A stretch of DNA of 64,000 nt, taken from assembly GCF_007994075.1 (NCBI RefSeq), contig NZ_VIWU01000001.1, positions 4,340,001 through 4,404,000 on the forward strand, in the 5' to 3' direction. The stretch comes from Pseudonocardia hierapolitana. GTDB lineage: Bacteria; Actinomycetota; Actinomycetes; Mycobacteriales; Pseudonocardiaceae. How positions within the stretch are numbered: the stretch's first letter is position 1; each line of letters starts with the position of its first letter. The position numbers and the translations under genes are program-made. Positions 23,830 through 31,920 of the stretch are shown here, piece by piece. The notes beneath the pieces were generated by a model. It made no database searches. It worked only from the letters and a program-made list of their open reading frames with translations, and was not told where the DNA came from.

Positions 23830-25061
23830 CAGTGCTCCTCGTGCTCGGTGTCCGGGTGGCCGGTGGCGGCGAGTCCGGCGGGTGGGTCGCAGGGATCGGT
23901 GTGCCACCAGCCGAACGGGTCGGGGAAGGTGCGCCACGCCGCCTCGCCCGCGGCCAGCTCGGCGTCGGTCAGCAGCGCTTCGGCGAGTGCGGCCTCGATG
24001 CCGGTCGGGTCGGTGTCGTGGGAGAGCACGACGATGTCCTGGGCGCGGTCGCCGAAGCGGGGGTGCCAGCCGAGCGACGCGAGCGCGCGCCGCTCGGGAT
24101 CCGCCGCGGCCCACGCGTCGGCGTCCCCGCCGGCCAGCCACTCGCCTGCGTGCCCGATCCGCAGCCCGCCGCCCGCCGACTCGAGCCAGAGCACGGCCTC
24201 CGGCCGCGTGGCGAGCCAGATCCGACCGCGCGTGCGCACCACGCCGTCGAGCAGCGCGTCGATCGCCTCGTGCAGGCGTTCCGGGTGGAACGGCCGCCGT
24301 GCGGAGAACACCGAGAGCTGCACGCCGCAGTCGCGACCGAGCGGTGGCTCCCCGCGCAGCAGTGGGCCGTGCACGTCGTCGGGACGGCCGCGGCGGGCGG
24401 CCGGTGGGAGGTCGGCGAGCAGCACGCGCGCGTCGAGCCCGGACAGGAACATCCGCTGCGTGCCCGGCGCCAGCCGCTCCAGCACGGCGTCGGTGCGGGC
24501 GAGCTGCCAGGCGTCGGCGGTGCCGGTGTGCACGAGCAGGTCGGCGAACTCGGCCTGCCCGACGGCGACCTGTGCCACCGTCCGCTCGTCGTCGGGCAGC
24601 TCGGCCAGTCCGCGTTCGCCGATCGTGATGTCGCCGGTGGCGTCGTCGAGCCAGCTGCCGGGATCGATGCAGGTGATCACACCGCGCAGGTCGGCGCGGT
24701 CGATGATCGGCGCGCCGTCGACGAGCACGTGCAGCAGGGACCAGCAGACCTGCTCGGGCTCGAGCACCGGGTCGAGGTGCAGCACGATCCGCTGCGGGCC
24801 GCCCGGTCCGCTGAGCGCGTGCAGCTGCGGCAGGAGATCCTCGCGCAAGGTGCAGGACAGGCAGCCGTGCGCGAGCTCCAGCACCGCCTGATCGTCGCGG
24901 TCGCCGTGGCGCAGCCGCCGGTACAGCCGCCCGGACGCGATGTCGCGCAGGTCGTGGTGCAGGACGGCGACGTCCGGGTCGAGCGTCCTGATCCGGGCGA
25001 TCACGGCCTCGACACCCGGCGCGTGCAGCCCGCTGAGCACCAGCAGCTCGGGTCGGCTCAC
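23829..25061 (-). CDS. CobW/GTP-binding-like protein of the zinc-starvation unit
   Basis: A 410-residue COG0523-like protein. The cysteine motif G-C-L-S-C at 66-70 matches the metal-binding CxCC site of the family only partly, and the N-terminal P-loop is degenerate: [12 protein letters not shown] at 8-19 lacks the GKT/S of a Walker A, so GTP binding is doubtful. A C-terminal CobW_C domain ([21 protein letters not shown]) is recognisable, and the tail is His-rich. Related genes sit in Zur regulons beside C- ribosomal proteins and are thought to handle zinc. GTG start with GAGGAGGG upstream. Coupled to rpmF. Confidence 0.8.
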   Translation of the reverse strand: MSRPELLVLSGLHAPGVEAVIARIRTLDPDVAVLHHDLRDIASGRLYRRLRHGDRDDQAVLELAHGCLSCTLREDLLPQLHALSGPGGPQRIVLHLDPVLEPEQVCWSLLHVLVDGAPIIDRADLRGVITCIDPGSWLDDATGDITIGERGLAELPDDERTVAQVAVGQAEFADLLVHTGTADAWQLARTDAVLERLAPGTQRMFLSGLDARVLLADLPPAARRGRPDDVHGPLLRGEPPLGRDCGVQLSVFSARRPFHPERLHEAIDALLDGVVRTRGRIWLATRPEAVLWLESAGGGLRIGHAGEWLAGGDADAWAAADPERRALASLGWHPRFGDRAQDIVVLSHDTDPTGIEAALAEALLTDAELAAGEAAWRTFPDPFGWWHTDPCDPPAGLAATGHPDTEHEEH

Positions 25062-25095
25062 GGAATCCCTCCTCGGTCGGGTACGTTGAGCCTAG

Positions 25096-25117
25096 ATGAA
25101 AATGAATGTCGTTTGTG
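25096..25117. promoter_or_regulatory. candidate Zur box between divergent cobW-like and rpmG genes
   Basis: The 69-base divergent gap contains an AT-rich imperfect dyad, ATGAAAATGAATGTCGTTTG, whose half-sites AAATGA and TCGTTT are one mismatch from symmetry. It resembles the actinobacterial Zur consensus TGAAAATGATTTTCA. Both flanking units code for zinc-sparing proteins, which supports the assignment. Confidence 0.7.
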
Positions 25118-25130
25118 AGGAGGGTGGGAG

Positions 25131-25295
25131 ATGGCTCGCAACGAGCTGCGCCCGATCGTCAGGCTGCGGTCGACGGCCGACACCGGTACGACGTACGTGA
25201 CCCGCAAGAACCGGCGCAACGACCCGGACCGGATGGTGCTGCGCAAGTACGACCCCGCGGTCCGGCGCCACGTCGAGTTCCGCGAGGAGCGCTGA
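25131..25295 (+). CDS. rpmG: 50S ribosomal protein L33, zinc-free paralogue
   Basis: A 54-residue L33 with the family core [22 protein letters not shown]. It has no cysteine at all, in contrast to the second L33 at 26436, whose two CxxC pairs bind zinc. It is the first gene of a rightward run rpmG-rpsR-rpmB-rpsN just after the candidate Zur box; GAGGAGGGTGGGAG before the ATG is a strong ribosome site. One base separates it from rpsR. Confidence 0.93.
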   Translation: MARNELRPIVRLRSTADTGTTYVTRKNRRNDPDRMVLRKYDPAVRRHVEFREER

Positions 25296-25296
25296 G

Positions 25297-25587
25297 ATGC
25301 GGCCCGCCGCGCGCCGGCCGCTGAAGCGGAAGGCCAACCCCCTGCACACGAGGGGGATCACGGAGGTCGACTGGAAGGACTGTCCTTACCCGCCCCGCCG
25401 CCTCCGCAGGCTCCGGCGGCTGCCATCCCCCGGGACGCTGCTGCGCACCTTCATCTCCGACCGCGGGAAGATCAGGGCCCGCCGGGTGACGGGCCTGACG
25501 CCCCAGCAGCAGCGCCGGGTCGCGATCGCGATCCGCAACGCCCGTGAGATGGCGCTCCTGCCCTACCCGCACGCCGGGAGGGGCTGA
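25297..25587 (+). CDS. rpsR: 30S ribosomal protein S18, zinc-free paralogue
   Basis: A 96-residue S18. The stretches [17 protein letters not shown] and [20 protein letters not shown] are the hallmarks of the family. A single Cys (DCPYPP) remains, so there is no zinc site. It lies between L33 and L28 in the same unit. The long Arg/Pro-rich N-terminal part is normal for the alternative copies. Confidence 0.93.
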   Translation: MRPAARRPLKRKANPLHTRGITEVDWKDCPYPPRRLRRLRRLPSPGTLLRTFISDRGKIRARRVTGLTPQQQRRVAIAIRNAREMALLPYPHAGRG

Positions 25588-25589
25588 CC

Positions 25590-25826
25590 GTGTCCCGACG
25601 CTGCCAGCTCACCGGGCGCGAGCCCGGGTTCGGCAAGTCCGTCTCGCACTCCCACCGCCGCACGAGCAGGCGATGGGACCCGAACATCCAGTCCAAGCGC
25701 TACTGGTACCCGGCGGAGGGGCGGTACGTGCGGCTGCGCCTGTCCACCGACGCGATCCGCACGATCGACCGGATCGGCGTCGACGCCGCGGTGGCGAAGA
25801 TCAGGGCCCGTGGGGGGAAGGTCTGA
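25590..25826 (+). CDS. rpmB: 50S ribosomal protein L28, zinc-free paralogue
   Basis: A 78-residue L28 beginning with GTG, two bases after the rpsR stop. [20 protein letters not shown] and the [13 protein letters not shown] segment identify the family. Only one Cys is kept, so it is the C- form. Its TGA overlaps the rpsN ATG (TGATG), so translation is coupled. Confidence 0.93.
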   Translation: MSRRCQLTGREPGFGKSVSHSHRRTSRRWDPNIQSKRYWYPAEGRYVRLRLSTDAIRTIDRIGVDAAVAKIRARGGKV

Positions 25827-26131
25827 TGGCGACGAAGGCGAAGATCGCCCGCAACGAACGCCGCAAGGCCGTCGTGGCGCGGTTCGCGGCCCGGCGGGCG
25901 GAGCTGAAGGCCGTGCTCGCCCGGCCGACCGCAACACATGAGGAGAGGGCGGCGGCGCAGCGGGAGCTCGCCCGCCAGCCCCGCGACGCGAGCGCCACCC
26001 GCGTGCGCAACCGCGACTCCGTGGACGGCCGCCCGCGCGGCCACCTGCGTGCCTTCGGGGTGTCCCGCGTGCGGCTGCGCGAGCTCGTGCACGCCGGCTA
26101 CCTCCCGGGGGTGCGCAAGTCGAGCTGGTGA
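25826..26131 (+). CDS. rpsN: 30S ribosomal protein S14, zinc-free paralogue
   Basis: A 101-residue S14 of the long, zinc-independent type, with the C-terminal family signature [45 protein letters not shown] motif (in parts) and no CxxC pairs. It closes the L33-S18-L28-S14 unit. After it comes the tRNA pair on the same strand. Confidence 0.93.
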   Translation: MATKAKIARNERRKAVVARFAARRAELKAVLARPTATHEERAAAQRELARQPRDASATRVRNRDSVDGRPRGHLRAFGVSRVRLRELVHAGYLPGVRKSSW

Positions 26132-26214
26132 GGAGGTACCCGTTTCCGGCCTCACCGGAGGGTTGTGTAGCATCGTCTGCGGCCGTGCGGGAGTGACCGT
26201 CCGCCCGGTCTGCC

Positions 26215-26287
26215 GCCCCTTTAGCTCAGTCGGCAGAGCGTCTCCATGGTAAGGAGAAGGTCTACGGTTCGATTCCGTAAAGGGGCT
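26215..26287 (+). tRNA. thrT: tRNA-Thr (GGT)
   Basis: A complete 73-base cloverleaf. Acceptor strands GCCCCTT/AAGGGGC pair fully; D-arm TAGCTCAGTCGGCAGAGC; anticodon stem CTCC/GGAG with loop ATGGTAA gives anticodon GGT; T-arm with GGTTCGATTCC. The 3' CCA is not encoded. A TAGCAT at 26168-26173 could be the -10 of this tRNA's promoter. Order thrT-metT-rpmG matches mycobacteria. Confidence 0.95.
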
Positions 26288-26315
26288 CTGCGGAGCGGCT
26301 GACCCGGCTCCGCGA

Positions 26316-26391
26316 AGCGGCGTAGCTCAGTCGGTAGAGCAAGCGGCTCATAATCGCTGTGTCGCCGGTTCAAGTCCGGCCGCCGCTACCA
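26316..26391 (+). tRNA. metT: tRNA-Met (CAT), elongator type
   Basis: The acceptor AGCGGCG pairs with CGCCGCT, the discriminator is A, and CCA is encoded. The anticodon stem AGCGG/TCGCT frames loop CTCATAA with anticodon CAT. A paired first position (A1-T72) argues against initiator tRNA. A lysidine-modified tRNA-Ile cannot be strictly excluded from the anticodon alone, but the position between thrT and rpmG is that of elongator metT. Confidence 0.9.
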
Positions 26392-26435
26392 TCTCTACCC
26401 AGATCAAGCAGACAGCTCAGCAGGAGGCACCCGCG

Positions 26436-26603
26436 ATGGCGAAGGCCACGGACGTCCGGCCGAAGATCACGCTGGCGTGCGAGCAGTGCAAGCACCGCAA
26501 CTACATCACCAAGAAGAACCGGCGCAACGACCCCGACCGGCTCGCGATCAAGAAGTTCTGCCCCAACTGCGGCACCCATCGCGAGCACCGCGAGACGCGC
26601 TGA
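26436..26603 (+). CDS. rpmG: 50S ribosomal protein L33, zinc-binding form
   Basis: A 55-residue L33. Two pairs of cysteines (CEQC and CPNC) form the zinc ribbon missing in the paralogue at 25131. The core [21 protein letters not shown] is otherwise nearly the same, showing the two are duplicates specialised for zinc-replete and zinc-poor growth. GGAGG precedes the ATG by nine bases. Followed after two bases by hadA. Confidence 0.95.
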   Translation: MAKATDVRPKITLACEQCKHRNYITKKNRRNDPDRLAIKKFCPNCGTHREHRETR

Positions 26604-26605
26604 GC

Positions 26606-27055
26606 GTGCCCGACGTTTCCTACGTCGGGAAGGCGCTGCCCCCGACCGCTCCCTACCAGGTCGGCCGCGAGAAGATCCGGGAGTTCGCCCTCGCCATCGG
26701 TGAGGGCGCTTCCGTGTGTCTGGACGTCGACGCGGCGCGGGCCGCAGGCCATCCCGACGTCGTCGCGCCCCCCACGTTCGCCGTGACGTTCACCATGCCG
26801 GCGATCGAGGCCTTCCTGCGTGACCCGGCGTTCGGCTGGGACTACCTCCGCATGGTCCACGGCGACCAGTCGATCACGCTGCACCGCCCGATCTGCGGTG
26901 GCGACGACCTGGTCACCACGATCCACGTCGACGACCTCAGGACCCGAGGCGGGAGCCACATGCTCACCCTGCGCTGCGAGGTCGCCGACACCGACGGCGA
27001 GCCGGTTGCCACCACGAAGCTCCTGCTCGTCACCGCCGCCGAGGGGGAGTCGTGA
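26606..27055 (+). CDS. hadA: (3R)-hydroxyacyl-ACP dehydratase subunit HadA-like
   Basis: A 149-residue hot-dog fold protein of the FAS1-like dehydratase/HadA family. In mycobacteria HadA pairs with HadB to dehydrate 3-hydroxyacyl-ACP in FAS-II; HadA gives substrate-binding elements and lacks the catalytic dyad. The PPTFAVTFTMPAI segment and RMVHGDQSITLHRPI are family-typical. GTG start two bases after rpmG; its TGA overlaps the hadB GTG (GTGA). The operon order rpmG-hadA-hadB is as in Mycobacterium, but no HadC follows. Confidence 0.85.
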   Translation: MPDVSYVGKALPPTAPYQVGREKIREFALAIGEGASVCLDVDAARAAGHPDVVAPPTFAVTFTMPAIEAFLRDPAFGWDYLRMVHGDQSITLHRPICGGDDLVTTIHVDDLRTRGGSHMLTLRCEVADTDGEPVATTKLLLVTAAEGES

Positions 27056-27474
27056 CGGCCGTCGGTGACGAGCTGCCGCCGCTGTCGGTGCGGGTCACGC
27101 GCGCCGACCTCGTGCGCTACGCGGGCGCGTCCGGCGACTTCAACCCGATCCACTGGAGCGACCGCGTCGCCACCTCGGCGGGCCTGCCCGGCGTCATCGC
27201 CCACGGCATGCTCACGATGGCGCTCACCGGGCGCCTCGTCACCGACTGGGCGGGCAGCCCGGCCGCCGTGCGCACCTACGGCGTGCGCTTCACGCGGCCC
27301 GTCGTCGTCCCGGACGACGACGATGGCGCCCTCGTCGAGCTGAGCGGCAAGGTCACCGGCCTCAGCGAGCCCGAGGGCGGCGAGCGCATCGCGAAGGTCG
27401 CCATCACGGCCGCGTTCGAGGGCAAGACCGTGCTGGGCCGCGCGATCGCCGAGGTGGCCGTCCCGTCGGAGTGA
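27052..27474 (+). CDS. hadB: (3R)-hydroxyacyl-ACP dehydratase subunit HadB-like (MaoC)
   Basis: A 140-residue MaoC-type hydratase. The hydratase-2 motif GDFNPIHWSD carries the catalytic Asp and His; the following GLPGVIAHGMLTMALTG is the usual helix. It should supply the catalytic half of a HadA-HadB heterodimer that removes water from 3-hydroxyacyl thioesters. Start GTG overlaps the hadA stop. Pseudonocardiales do not generally make mycolic acids, so the substrate chain is unclear. Confidence 0.87.
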   Translation: MTAVGDELPPLSVRVTRADLVRYAGASGDFNPIHWSDRVATSAGLPGVIAHGMLTMALTGRLVTDWAGSPAAVRTYGVRFTRPVVVPDDDDGALVELSGKVTGLSEPEGGERIAKVAITAAFEGKTVLGRAIAEVAVPSE

Positions 27475-27553
27475 CCGCTCCGAGTTGCCGGTCGATGTGT
27501 TCGGGTCGATCCTCGGCCACGCCAACACCGGCTTGACGGGGAGGGAGCACGTC

Positions 27554-27763
27554 GTGCAGTTCGGCAAGCTCGTGGACAAGGCGTGGGAGGACAAGACGGC
27601 CGCCGAGATCCTCAAGGCGCCGCCGTCCGCGCTCGAAGGGCTCAGCGACAGGCACGCCGAGGCGCTGAAGGAGCTCGGCATCAAGACCGTGGGCGACCTC
27701 GGCAAGTGGAAGTACGCGAACCGGGCCGCGGCGCTCGTCGCGCTCGCCGAGCTCGACAAATGA
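27554..27763 (+). CDS. small helix-hairpin-helix protein
   Basis: A 69-residue soluble protein. The C-terminal half, APPSALEGLSDRHAEALKEL then GIKTVGDLGKW, is a helix-hairpin-helix similar to the C-terminal domain of RNA polymerase alpha and other nonspecific DNA-binding modules; the N-terminal part is FGKLVDKAWEDKTAAEIL. GTG at 27554 is preceded by GGGAGG. An in-frame TTG at 27485 would add 23 residues. Function unknown; possibly DNA or protein binding. Confidence 0.65.
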   Translation: MQFGKLVDKAWEDKTAAEILKAPPSALEGLSDRHAEALKELGIKTVGDLGKWKYANRAAALVALAELDK

Positions 27764-27768
27764 ACCTC

Positions 27769-27799
27769 CGCCGGCCGGGCCCGACGGGCCCGGCCGGCG
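27769..27799. terminator. bidirectional terminator with 14-bp perfect stem
   Basis: CGCCGGCCGGGCCC and GGGCCCGGCCGGCG pair perfectly over 14 bases around a GAC loop. It lies between the convergent small HHH gene (ends 27763) and aminotransferase (ends 27803), so it can serve both. There is no T-run, which is common in high-GC actinobacteria. Confidence 0.85.
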
Positions 27800-27802
27800 C
27801 AC

Positions 27803-29038
27803 TCACTTCGCCTCGGACAGCAGCGCGCCCATCCGCTCCACGCCCGTGCGCAGGTCGTCGTCGCCGAGGGCGTAGGACAGGCGGAAGAACCCGGGCGTGC
27901 CGAACGCCTCCCCGGGTACCACCGCCACCTCGGCGTGCTCCAGCACCGCGGCGGCCAGCTCCACGCTCGTCCGCGGACGGGAACCGCGCAGCTCCTTGCC
28001 GAGCAGCCCCTGCACGGACGCGTACGCGTAGAACGCCCCACGCGGCGTCGGGCACTCGACGCCCGGGATCGCCCGCAGCAGGTCCACGATCGTGCGGCGC
28101 CTGCGGTCGAACGCAGCGCGCATCTCGTGCACCGCGTCGAGCGGGCCCGAGATCGCCGCCAGCGCCGCGCGCTGGGAGACATTGGCGACGTTGGACGACA
28201 GGTGCGACTGCAGGTTGGTGGCCGCCTTCACCACGTCGGCCGGACCGGCCAGCCAGCCCACCCGCCAGCCGGTCATCGCGTAGGTCTTGGCGACGCCGTT
28301 GATCACCACGCACGTGTCGGCGAGCTCCGGCACGACGACCGGCATCGAGACGGCCTCCGCGCCGTCGTAGACGAGGTGCTCGTAGATCTCGTCGGTGACC
28401 ACCCAGATGCCGTGCTCGACGGCCCAGCGCCCGACCGCCTCCGTGAGCTCGCGGGAGGCCACCGCGCCCGTGGGGTTCGAGGGCGAGCACCACAGCAGCA
28501 CCTTCGTGCGCTCGGTGCGCGCCTCCTCGAGCTGCTCCACCGACGGTAGGTAGTCCGCCTCCGGCCCGCAGACCACCGGCACGGTCACGCCCTCGGCGAG
28601 CGCGATCGCCTCCGGGTAGGTCGTCCAGTAGGGCGTCGGCAGCAGGACCTCGTCGCCGGGGTCGATCAATGTGGCGAACGCCTGGTAGACGGCCTGCTTG
28701 CCGCCATTCGTCACGAGCACCTGGGACGGGGCGATCTCGAGCCCGGAGTCCCGGAGCGTCTTCGCGGCGATCGCCTCCCGCAGCTCGGGCAGGCCCGCGG
28801 CGGGGGTGTACCGGTGGTTGCGCTGGTCGGCGCAGGCCGCCTCGGCCGCGGCCACGACGGCGGCGGGCGTCGGGAAGTCCGGTTCCCCGGCACCGAAGCC
28901 GATGACGGGACGCCCCGCGGCCTTCAGGGCCTTCGCCTTCGCGTCCACGGCCATCGTCGCCGACTCGGCGATGCCGCCGATGCGGGCCGAGATGCGGCGG
29001 GTGGCGGGGACCGTGCTCGTCGGGGTGCTGGCAGCCAT
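27803..29038 (-). CDS. aspC: pyridoxal-phosphate aminotransferase, aspartate aminotransferase-like
   Basis: A 411-residue class I/II aminotransferase. The PLP lysine is in [16 protein letters not shown], the PLP phosphate site in [11 protein letters not shown] and [10 protein letters not shown], and the substrate Arg in FFRLSYAL. The sequence matches actinobacterial AspC, which transfers an amino group between aspartate and 2-oxoglutarate. The ATG at 29038 is chosen: residues before it are not conserved-looking. The same gene faces the secE region in other actinobacteria. Confidence 0.88.
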   Translation of the reverse strand: MAASTPTSTVPATRRISARIGGIAESATMAVDAKAKALKAAGRPVIGFGAGEPDFPTPAAVVAAAEAACADQRNHRYTPAAGLPELREAIAAKTLRDSGLEIAPSQVLVTNGGKQAVYQAFATLIDPGDEVLLPTPYWTTYPEAIALAEGVTVPVVCGPEADYLPSVEQLEEARTERTKVLLWCSPSNPTGAVASRELTEAVGRWAVEHGIWVVTDEIYEHLVYDGAEAVSMPVVVPELADTCVVINGVAKTYAMTGWRVGWLAGPADVVKAATNLQSHLSSNVANVSQRAALAAISGPLDAVHEMRAAFDRRRRTIVDLLRAIPGVECPTPRGAFYAYASVQGLLGKELRGSRPRTSVELAAAVLEHAEVAVVPGEAFGTPGFFRLSYALGDDDLRTGVERMGALLSEAK

Positions 29039-29122
29039 GGCAGCATCCTCCCCCAGCGGGTCACGCACGGCCTTGGTGCCCCACCGGGGGTGTGCGGTGA
29101 CGGACGCCCGTAAGGGGTGCCG

Positions 29123-29128
29123 TACACT
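29123..29128 (+). promoter_or_regulatory. -10 element of the trpT-secE-nusG promoter
   Basis: TACACT fits the TANNNT -10 consensus and lies 63 bases before tRNA-Trp in the divergent gap with aspC. A possible -35 (GTGACG at 29097) has a long 20-base spacing, so the promoter is only moderately supported. Confidence 0.45.
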
Positions 29129-29190
29129 CGACGTGCTGGGTGTGTCGCATCCGTGATGCACCCCTCCGGCTCATGGGCCGGAGCTGGTCT

Positions 29191-29266
<76 letters not shown>

Positions 29267-29337
29267 CTGCAGGATGTGCTGGATCGGAGTAAGGCACGAA
29301 CGGCGGCCGGGCCGCTGGTGAGCTGGAGGATGCGGGC

Positions 29338-29676
29338 GTGACTGAGGAACGCGAGGCGAGCGGGGACGGGCGGGAGCGCCCGAGCACCGCCGCCGACCGT
29401 CGGGGTCGGCGCTCCGGTCCTGCGCCCACCGGCGACACGCGGGGCGGTCGGGCCGCGGTCCGCGAGGCCCGCCCGGCGCGCGTGTCGCCGTTCGCCAAGC
29501 TCGCCCGGTTCCTGCGGGAGGTGGTCGCCGAGCTGCGGAAGGTCATCTGGCCGACCCGCAACCAGCTGGTCACCTACACGATCGTCGTGCTGGTCTTCGT
29601 GTCGTTCATGGTCGCGCTGGTCTGGCTGCTGGACCTGGCGTTCGCGCAGGGTGTGCAGTACGTGTTCGGCACGTGA
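29338..29676 (+). CDS. secE: preprotein translocase subunit SecE
   Basis: A 112-residue subunit of the SecYEG channel. The conserved amphipathic helix [20 protein letters not shown] precedes the single transmembrane helix ([23 protein letters not shown]). The N-terminal 50 residues are hydrophilic, Arg/Gly-rich and disordered, as usual in actinobacteria. Start GTG. Its TGA overlaps the nusG GTG. Confidence 0.95.
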   Translation: MTEEREASGDGRERPSTAADRRGRRSGPAPTGDTRGGRAAVREARPARVSPFAKLARFLREVVAELRKVIWPTRNQLVTYTIVVLVFVSFMVALVWLLDLAFAQGVQYVFGT

Positions 29677-30548
29677 CCGCGGCCGCCAGCACGCACGACA
29701 CGGACGAAGGAAGCGAGAGGCACGTGACCGAGCGCGAGGCTGACCAGCTCGATGGCGCGGCGGAGGCCGCGGCCACCGTCGAGGAGCCGGCCGAGGCCGC
29801 CGACGCCGAGCTCACCGACGCGGACGACCCCACCGACGCCGAGGACACCGCCGTCGAGGACGTGGACGTCCAGGACACCGACGCCGAGAACACCGAACCC
29901 GAGGCCGACGCCGTCGAGGAAGAGGTCGACCCGGTCGAGGAGATGCGGGCCGCGCTGCGGCGCGCGCCCGGCGACTGGTACGTCGTGCACTCCTACGCGG
30001 GCTACGAGAACAAGGTGAAGACCAACCTCGAGACCCGCATCCAGACCCTCGACGTCGAGGACTACATCTTCCAGGTCGAGGTGCCCACCGAAGAGGTCAC
30101 CGAGATCAAGAACGGGCAGCGCAAGCAGGTGCAGCGCAAGGTGCTGCCCGGCTACATCCTCGTCCGGATGGAGCTCAACGACCAGTCGTGGGGTGCGGTC
30201 CGCAACACCCCCGGCGTCACCGGCTTCGTGGGCGCCACGTCGCGCCCGTCGCCGCTGTCGCACGACGACGTCATCAAGTTCCTGCTCCCGAAGGTCGAGC
30301 CCAAGCAGGCGGCCGCCGCGGGCGGCGGGGCCAAGGCCGACGTCGCGTCCGGCGCCGCAGGCAAGGCGGCCGTCGAGGTCGACTTCGAGGTCGGCGAGTC
30401 GGTCACCGTGATGGACGGTCCGTTCGCCACGCTCCCGGCCACCATCAACGAGGTCAACGTCGACGCGCAGAAGCTCAAGGTCCTCGTGTCGATCTTCGGC
30501 CGCGAGACCCCCGTCGAGCTGGCGTTCAGCCAGGTCTCGAAGATCTGA
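29673..30548 (+). CDS. nusG: transcription termination/antitermination factor NusG
   Basis: A 291-residue NusG that binds RNA polymerase and couples it to Rho or the ribosome. After an acidic, low-complexity N-terminal extension of about 95 residues comes the NGN domain ([20 protein letters not shown]), with [11 protein letters not shown] and [10 protein letters not shown], and a C-terminal KOW domain ([21 protein letters not shown]). The linker between the domains has an Ala/Gly-rich insertion (about 30 residues). GTG at 29673 overlaps secE; a second GTG at 29724 would shorten the extension. Confidence 0.94.
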   Translation: MTAAASTHDTDEGSERHVTEREADQLDGAAEAAATVEEPAEAADAELTDADDPTDAEDTAVEDVDVQDTDAENTEPEADAVEEEVDPVEEMRAALRRAPGDWYVVHSYAGYENKVKTNLETRIQTLDVEDYIFQVEVPTEEVTEIKNGQRKQVQRKVLPGYILVRMELNDQSWGAVRNTPGVTGFVGATSRPSPLSHDDVIKFLLPKVEPKQAAAAGGGAKADVASGAAGKAAVEVDFEVGESVTVMDGPFATLPATINEVNVDAQKLKVLVSIFGRETPVELAFSQVSKI

Positions 30549-30605
30549 CCCCCGCCGCGGCAGGCAGGTCCGCGGCGCGCAGGAAAACCACGACAGGGAA
30601 ACGAC

Positions 30606-31040
30606 ATGCCTCCCAAGAAGCGGAAGCTCTCCGCGATCATCAAGCTCCAGATCAAGGCGGGTGCAGCCACGCCCGCCCCGCCGGTCGGCCCCGCGCTCGG
30701 CCAGCACGGCGTCAACATCATGGAGTTCTGCAAGGCGTACAACGCCGCCACCGAGTCGCAGCGCGGCGACGTGGTGCCCGTCGAGATCTCGGTGTACGAG
30801 GACCGCTCGTTCACCTTCGAGCTCAAGACGCCGCCCGCCGCCAGGCTGCTGCTCAAGGCGGCCGGTGTGGAGAAGGGCAGCGGCGAGCCGCACAAGACCA
30901 AGGTCGCCTCGGTGACCATGGAGCAGGTGCGGCAGATCGCGCAGGCCAAGATGCGCGACCTCAACGCCAACGACATCGACCAGGCCGCCAAGATCATCGC
31001 CGGCACCGCGCGGTCGATGGGCATCACCGTCAACGGCTGA
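30606..31040 (+). CDS. rplK: 50S ribosomal protein L11
   Basis: A 144-residue L11, part of the GTPase-associated centre of the 50S subunit. [20 protein letters not shown] and [20 protein letters not shown] are the invariant N-domain, followed by the RNA-binding C-domain ending [15 protein letters not shown]. Length is standard. The proline-rich hinge where thiostrepton binds is unaltered to the eye. Confidence 0.97.
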   Translation: MPPKKRKLSAIIKLQIKAGAATPAPPVGPALGQHGVNIMEFCKAYNAATESQRGDVVPVEISVYEDRSFTFELKTPPAARLLLKAAGVEKGSGEPHKTKVASVTMEQVRQIAQAKMRDLNANDIDQAAKIIAGTARSMGITVNG

Positions 31041-31115
31041 TCCCAGCCGCAGCACGCGTGGGAGAGCTGGCTCGGCTCGCAACCACGACTTGACAAGGGA
31101 CAAGAGGACAGAGCA

Positions 31116-31838
31116 ATGGCACAGCGCAGCAAGGTGTACCGCCAGGCGGCGGAGAAGATCGAGGCGGGCCGGATCTACAGCCCGCTCGAGGCCGCCCGGC
31201 TGGCGAAGGAGACCTCGAGCTCCAGGATGGACGCCACCGTCGAGGTGGCCATGCGGCTCGGGGTCGACCCCCGCAAGGCCGACCAGATGGTCCGCGGCAC
31301 CGTGAACCTGCCTCACGGCACCGGCAAGACGGCGCGCGTCATCGTGTTCGCCACCGGTGACAAGGCCGCGGAGGCCGAGGCCGCAGGCGCCGACGTGGTG
31401 GGCGCCGAGGACCTCATCGAGCGCATCCAGGGCGGCTGGCTGGACTTCGACGCGGCGATCGCCACGCCGGACCAGATGGCCAAGGTCGGCCGGATCGCCC
31501 GCATCCTCGGCCCGCGCGGCCTGATGCCGAACCCGAAGACCGGCACCGTCACCCCGGACGTCACCAAGGCCGTCCAGGACATCAAGGGCGGGAAGATCAA
31601 CTTCCGGGTGGACAAGCAGGCCAACCTGCACTTCGTCATCGGCAAGGCCTCGTTCGACACCGAGAAGCTGGTGGAGAACTACGGCGCCGCCCTCGAGGAG
31701 ATCCTGCGGGCCAAGCCCTCGGCCGCGAAGGGCCGCTACCTGAAGAAGGTCACGGTCTCCACCACCACGGGCCCCGGCATCCCGGTCGACCCGAACCGCA
31801 CCCGCAACCTGCTGGTGGATGACACCGCCACCGCCTGA
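31116..31838 (+). CDS. rplA: 50S ribosomal protein L1
   Basis: A 240-residue L1 that forms the mobile stalk at the E site. The segments [30 protein letters not shown] and [17 protein letters not shown] identify it. Spacing to rplK is 75 bases with a GGGACAAGAGG region before the ATG. A strong hairpin follows; in mycobacteria this point leads to other inserts before rplJ, here the 23-kb stretch with the mce operon. Confidence 0.97.
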   Translation: MAQRSKVYRQAAEKIEAGRIYSPLEAARLAKETSSSRMDATVEVAMRLGVDPRKADQMVRGTVNLPHGTGKTARVIVFATGDKAAEAEAAGADVVGAEDLIERIQGGWLDFDAAIATPDQMAKVGRIARILGPRGLMPNPKTGTVTPDVTKAVQDIKGGKINFRVDKQANLHFVIGKASFDTEKLVENYGAALEEILRAKPSAAKGRYLKKVTVSTTTGPGIPVDPNRTRNLLVDDTATA

Positions 31839-31853
31839 CGCACGTTTCTTCCC

Positions 31854-31886
31854 GAAGCCCCCGGCGCCTCCCGCGCCGGGGGCTTC
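31854..31886 (+). terminator. terminator after rplA
   Basis: GAAGCCCCCGGCGC and GCGCCGGGGGCTTC form a perfect 14-base-pair stem with a five-base loop, 15 bases after the rplA stop. It ends the secE-nusG-rplK-rplA transcript. Confidence 0.88.
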
Positions 31887-31898
31887 GTCGCATCCACG

Positions 31899-31920
31899 CC
31901 CCGACTCGCGCGAGTCGGGG
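31899..31920 (-). terminator. 22-bp perfect palindrome after the CoA-transferase gene
   Basis: The 22 bases are their own reverse complement: CCCCGACTCGC then GCGAGTCGGGG. It abuts the stop of the leftward CoA-transferase gene and probably ends that transcript. Its core GACTCGCGCGAGTC is related to the CGAGTC motif repeated near the histidine kinase. Confidence 0.7.

Noticed and set aside
26316..26391. Initiator tRNA-Met
   Set aside because: The first acceptor pair is A-T and fully paired; initiators have an unpaired first position.
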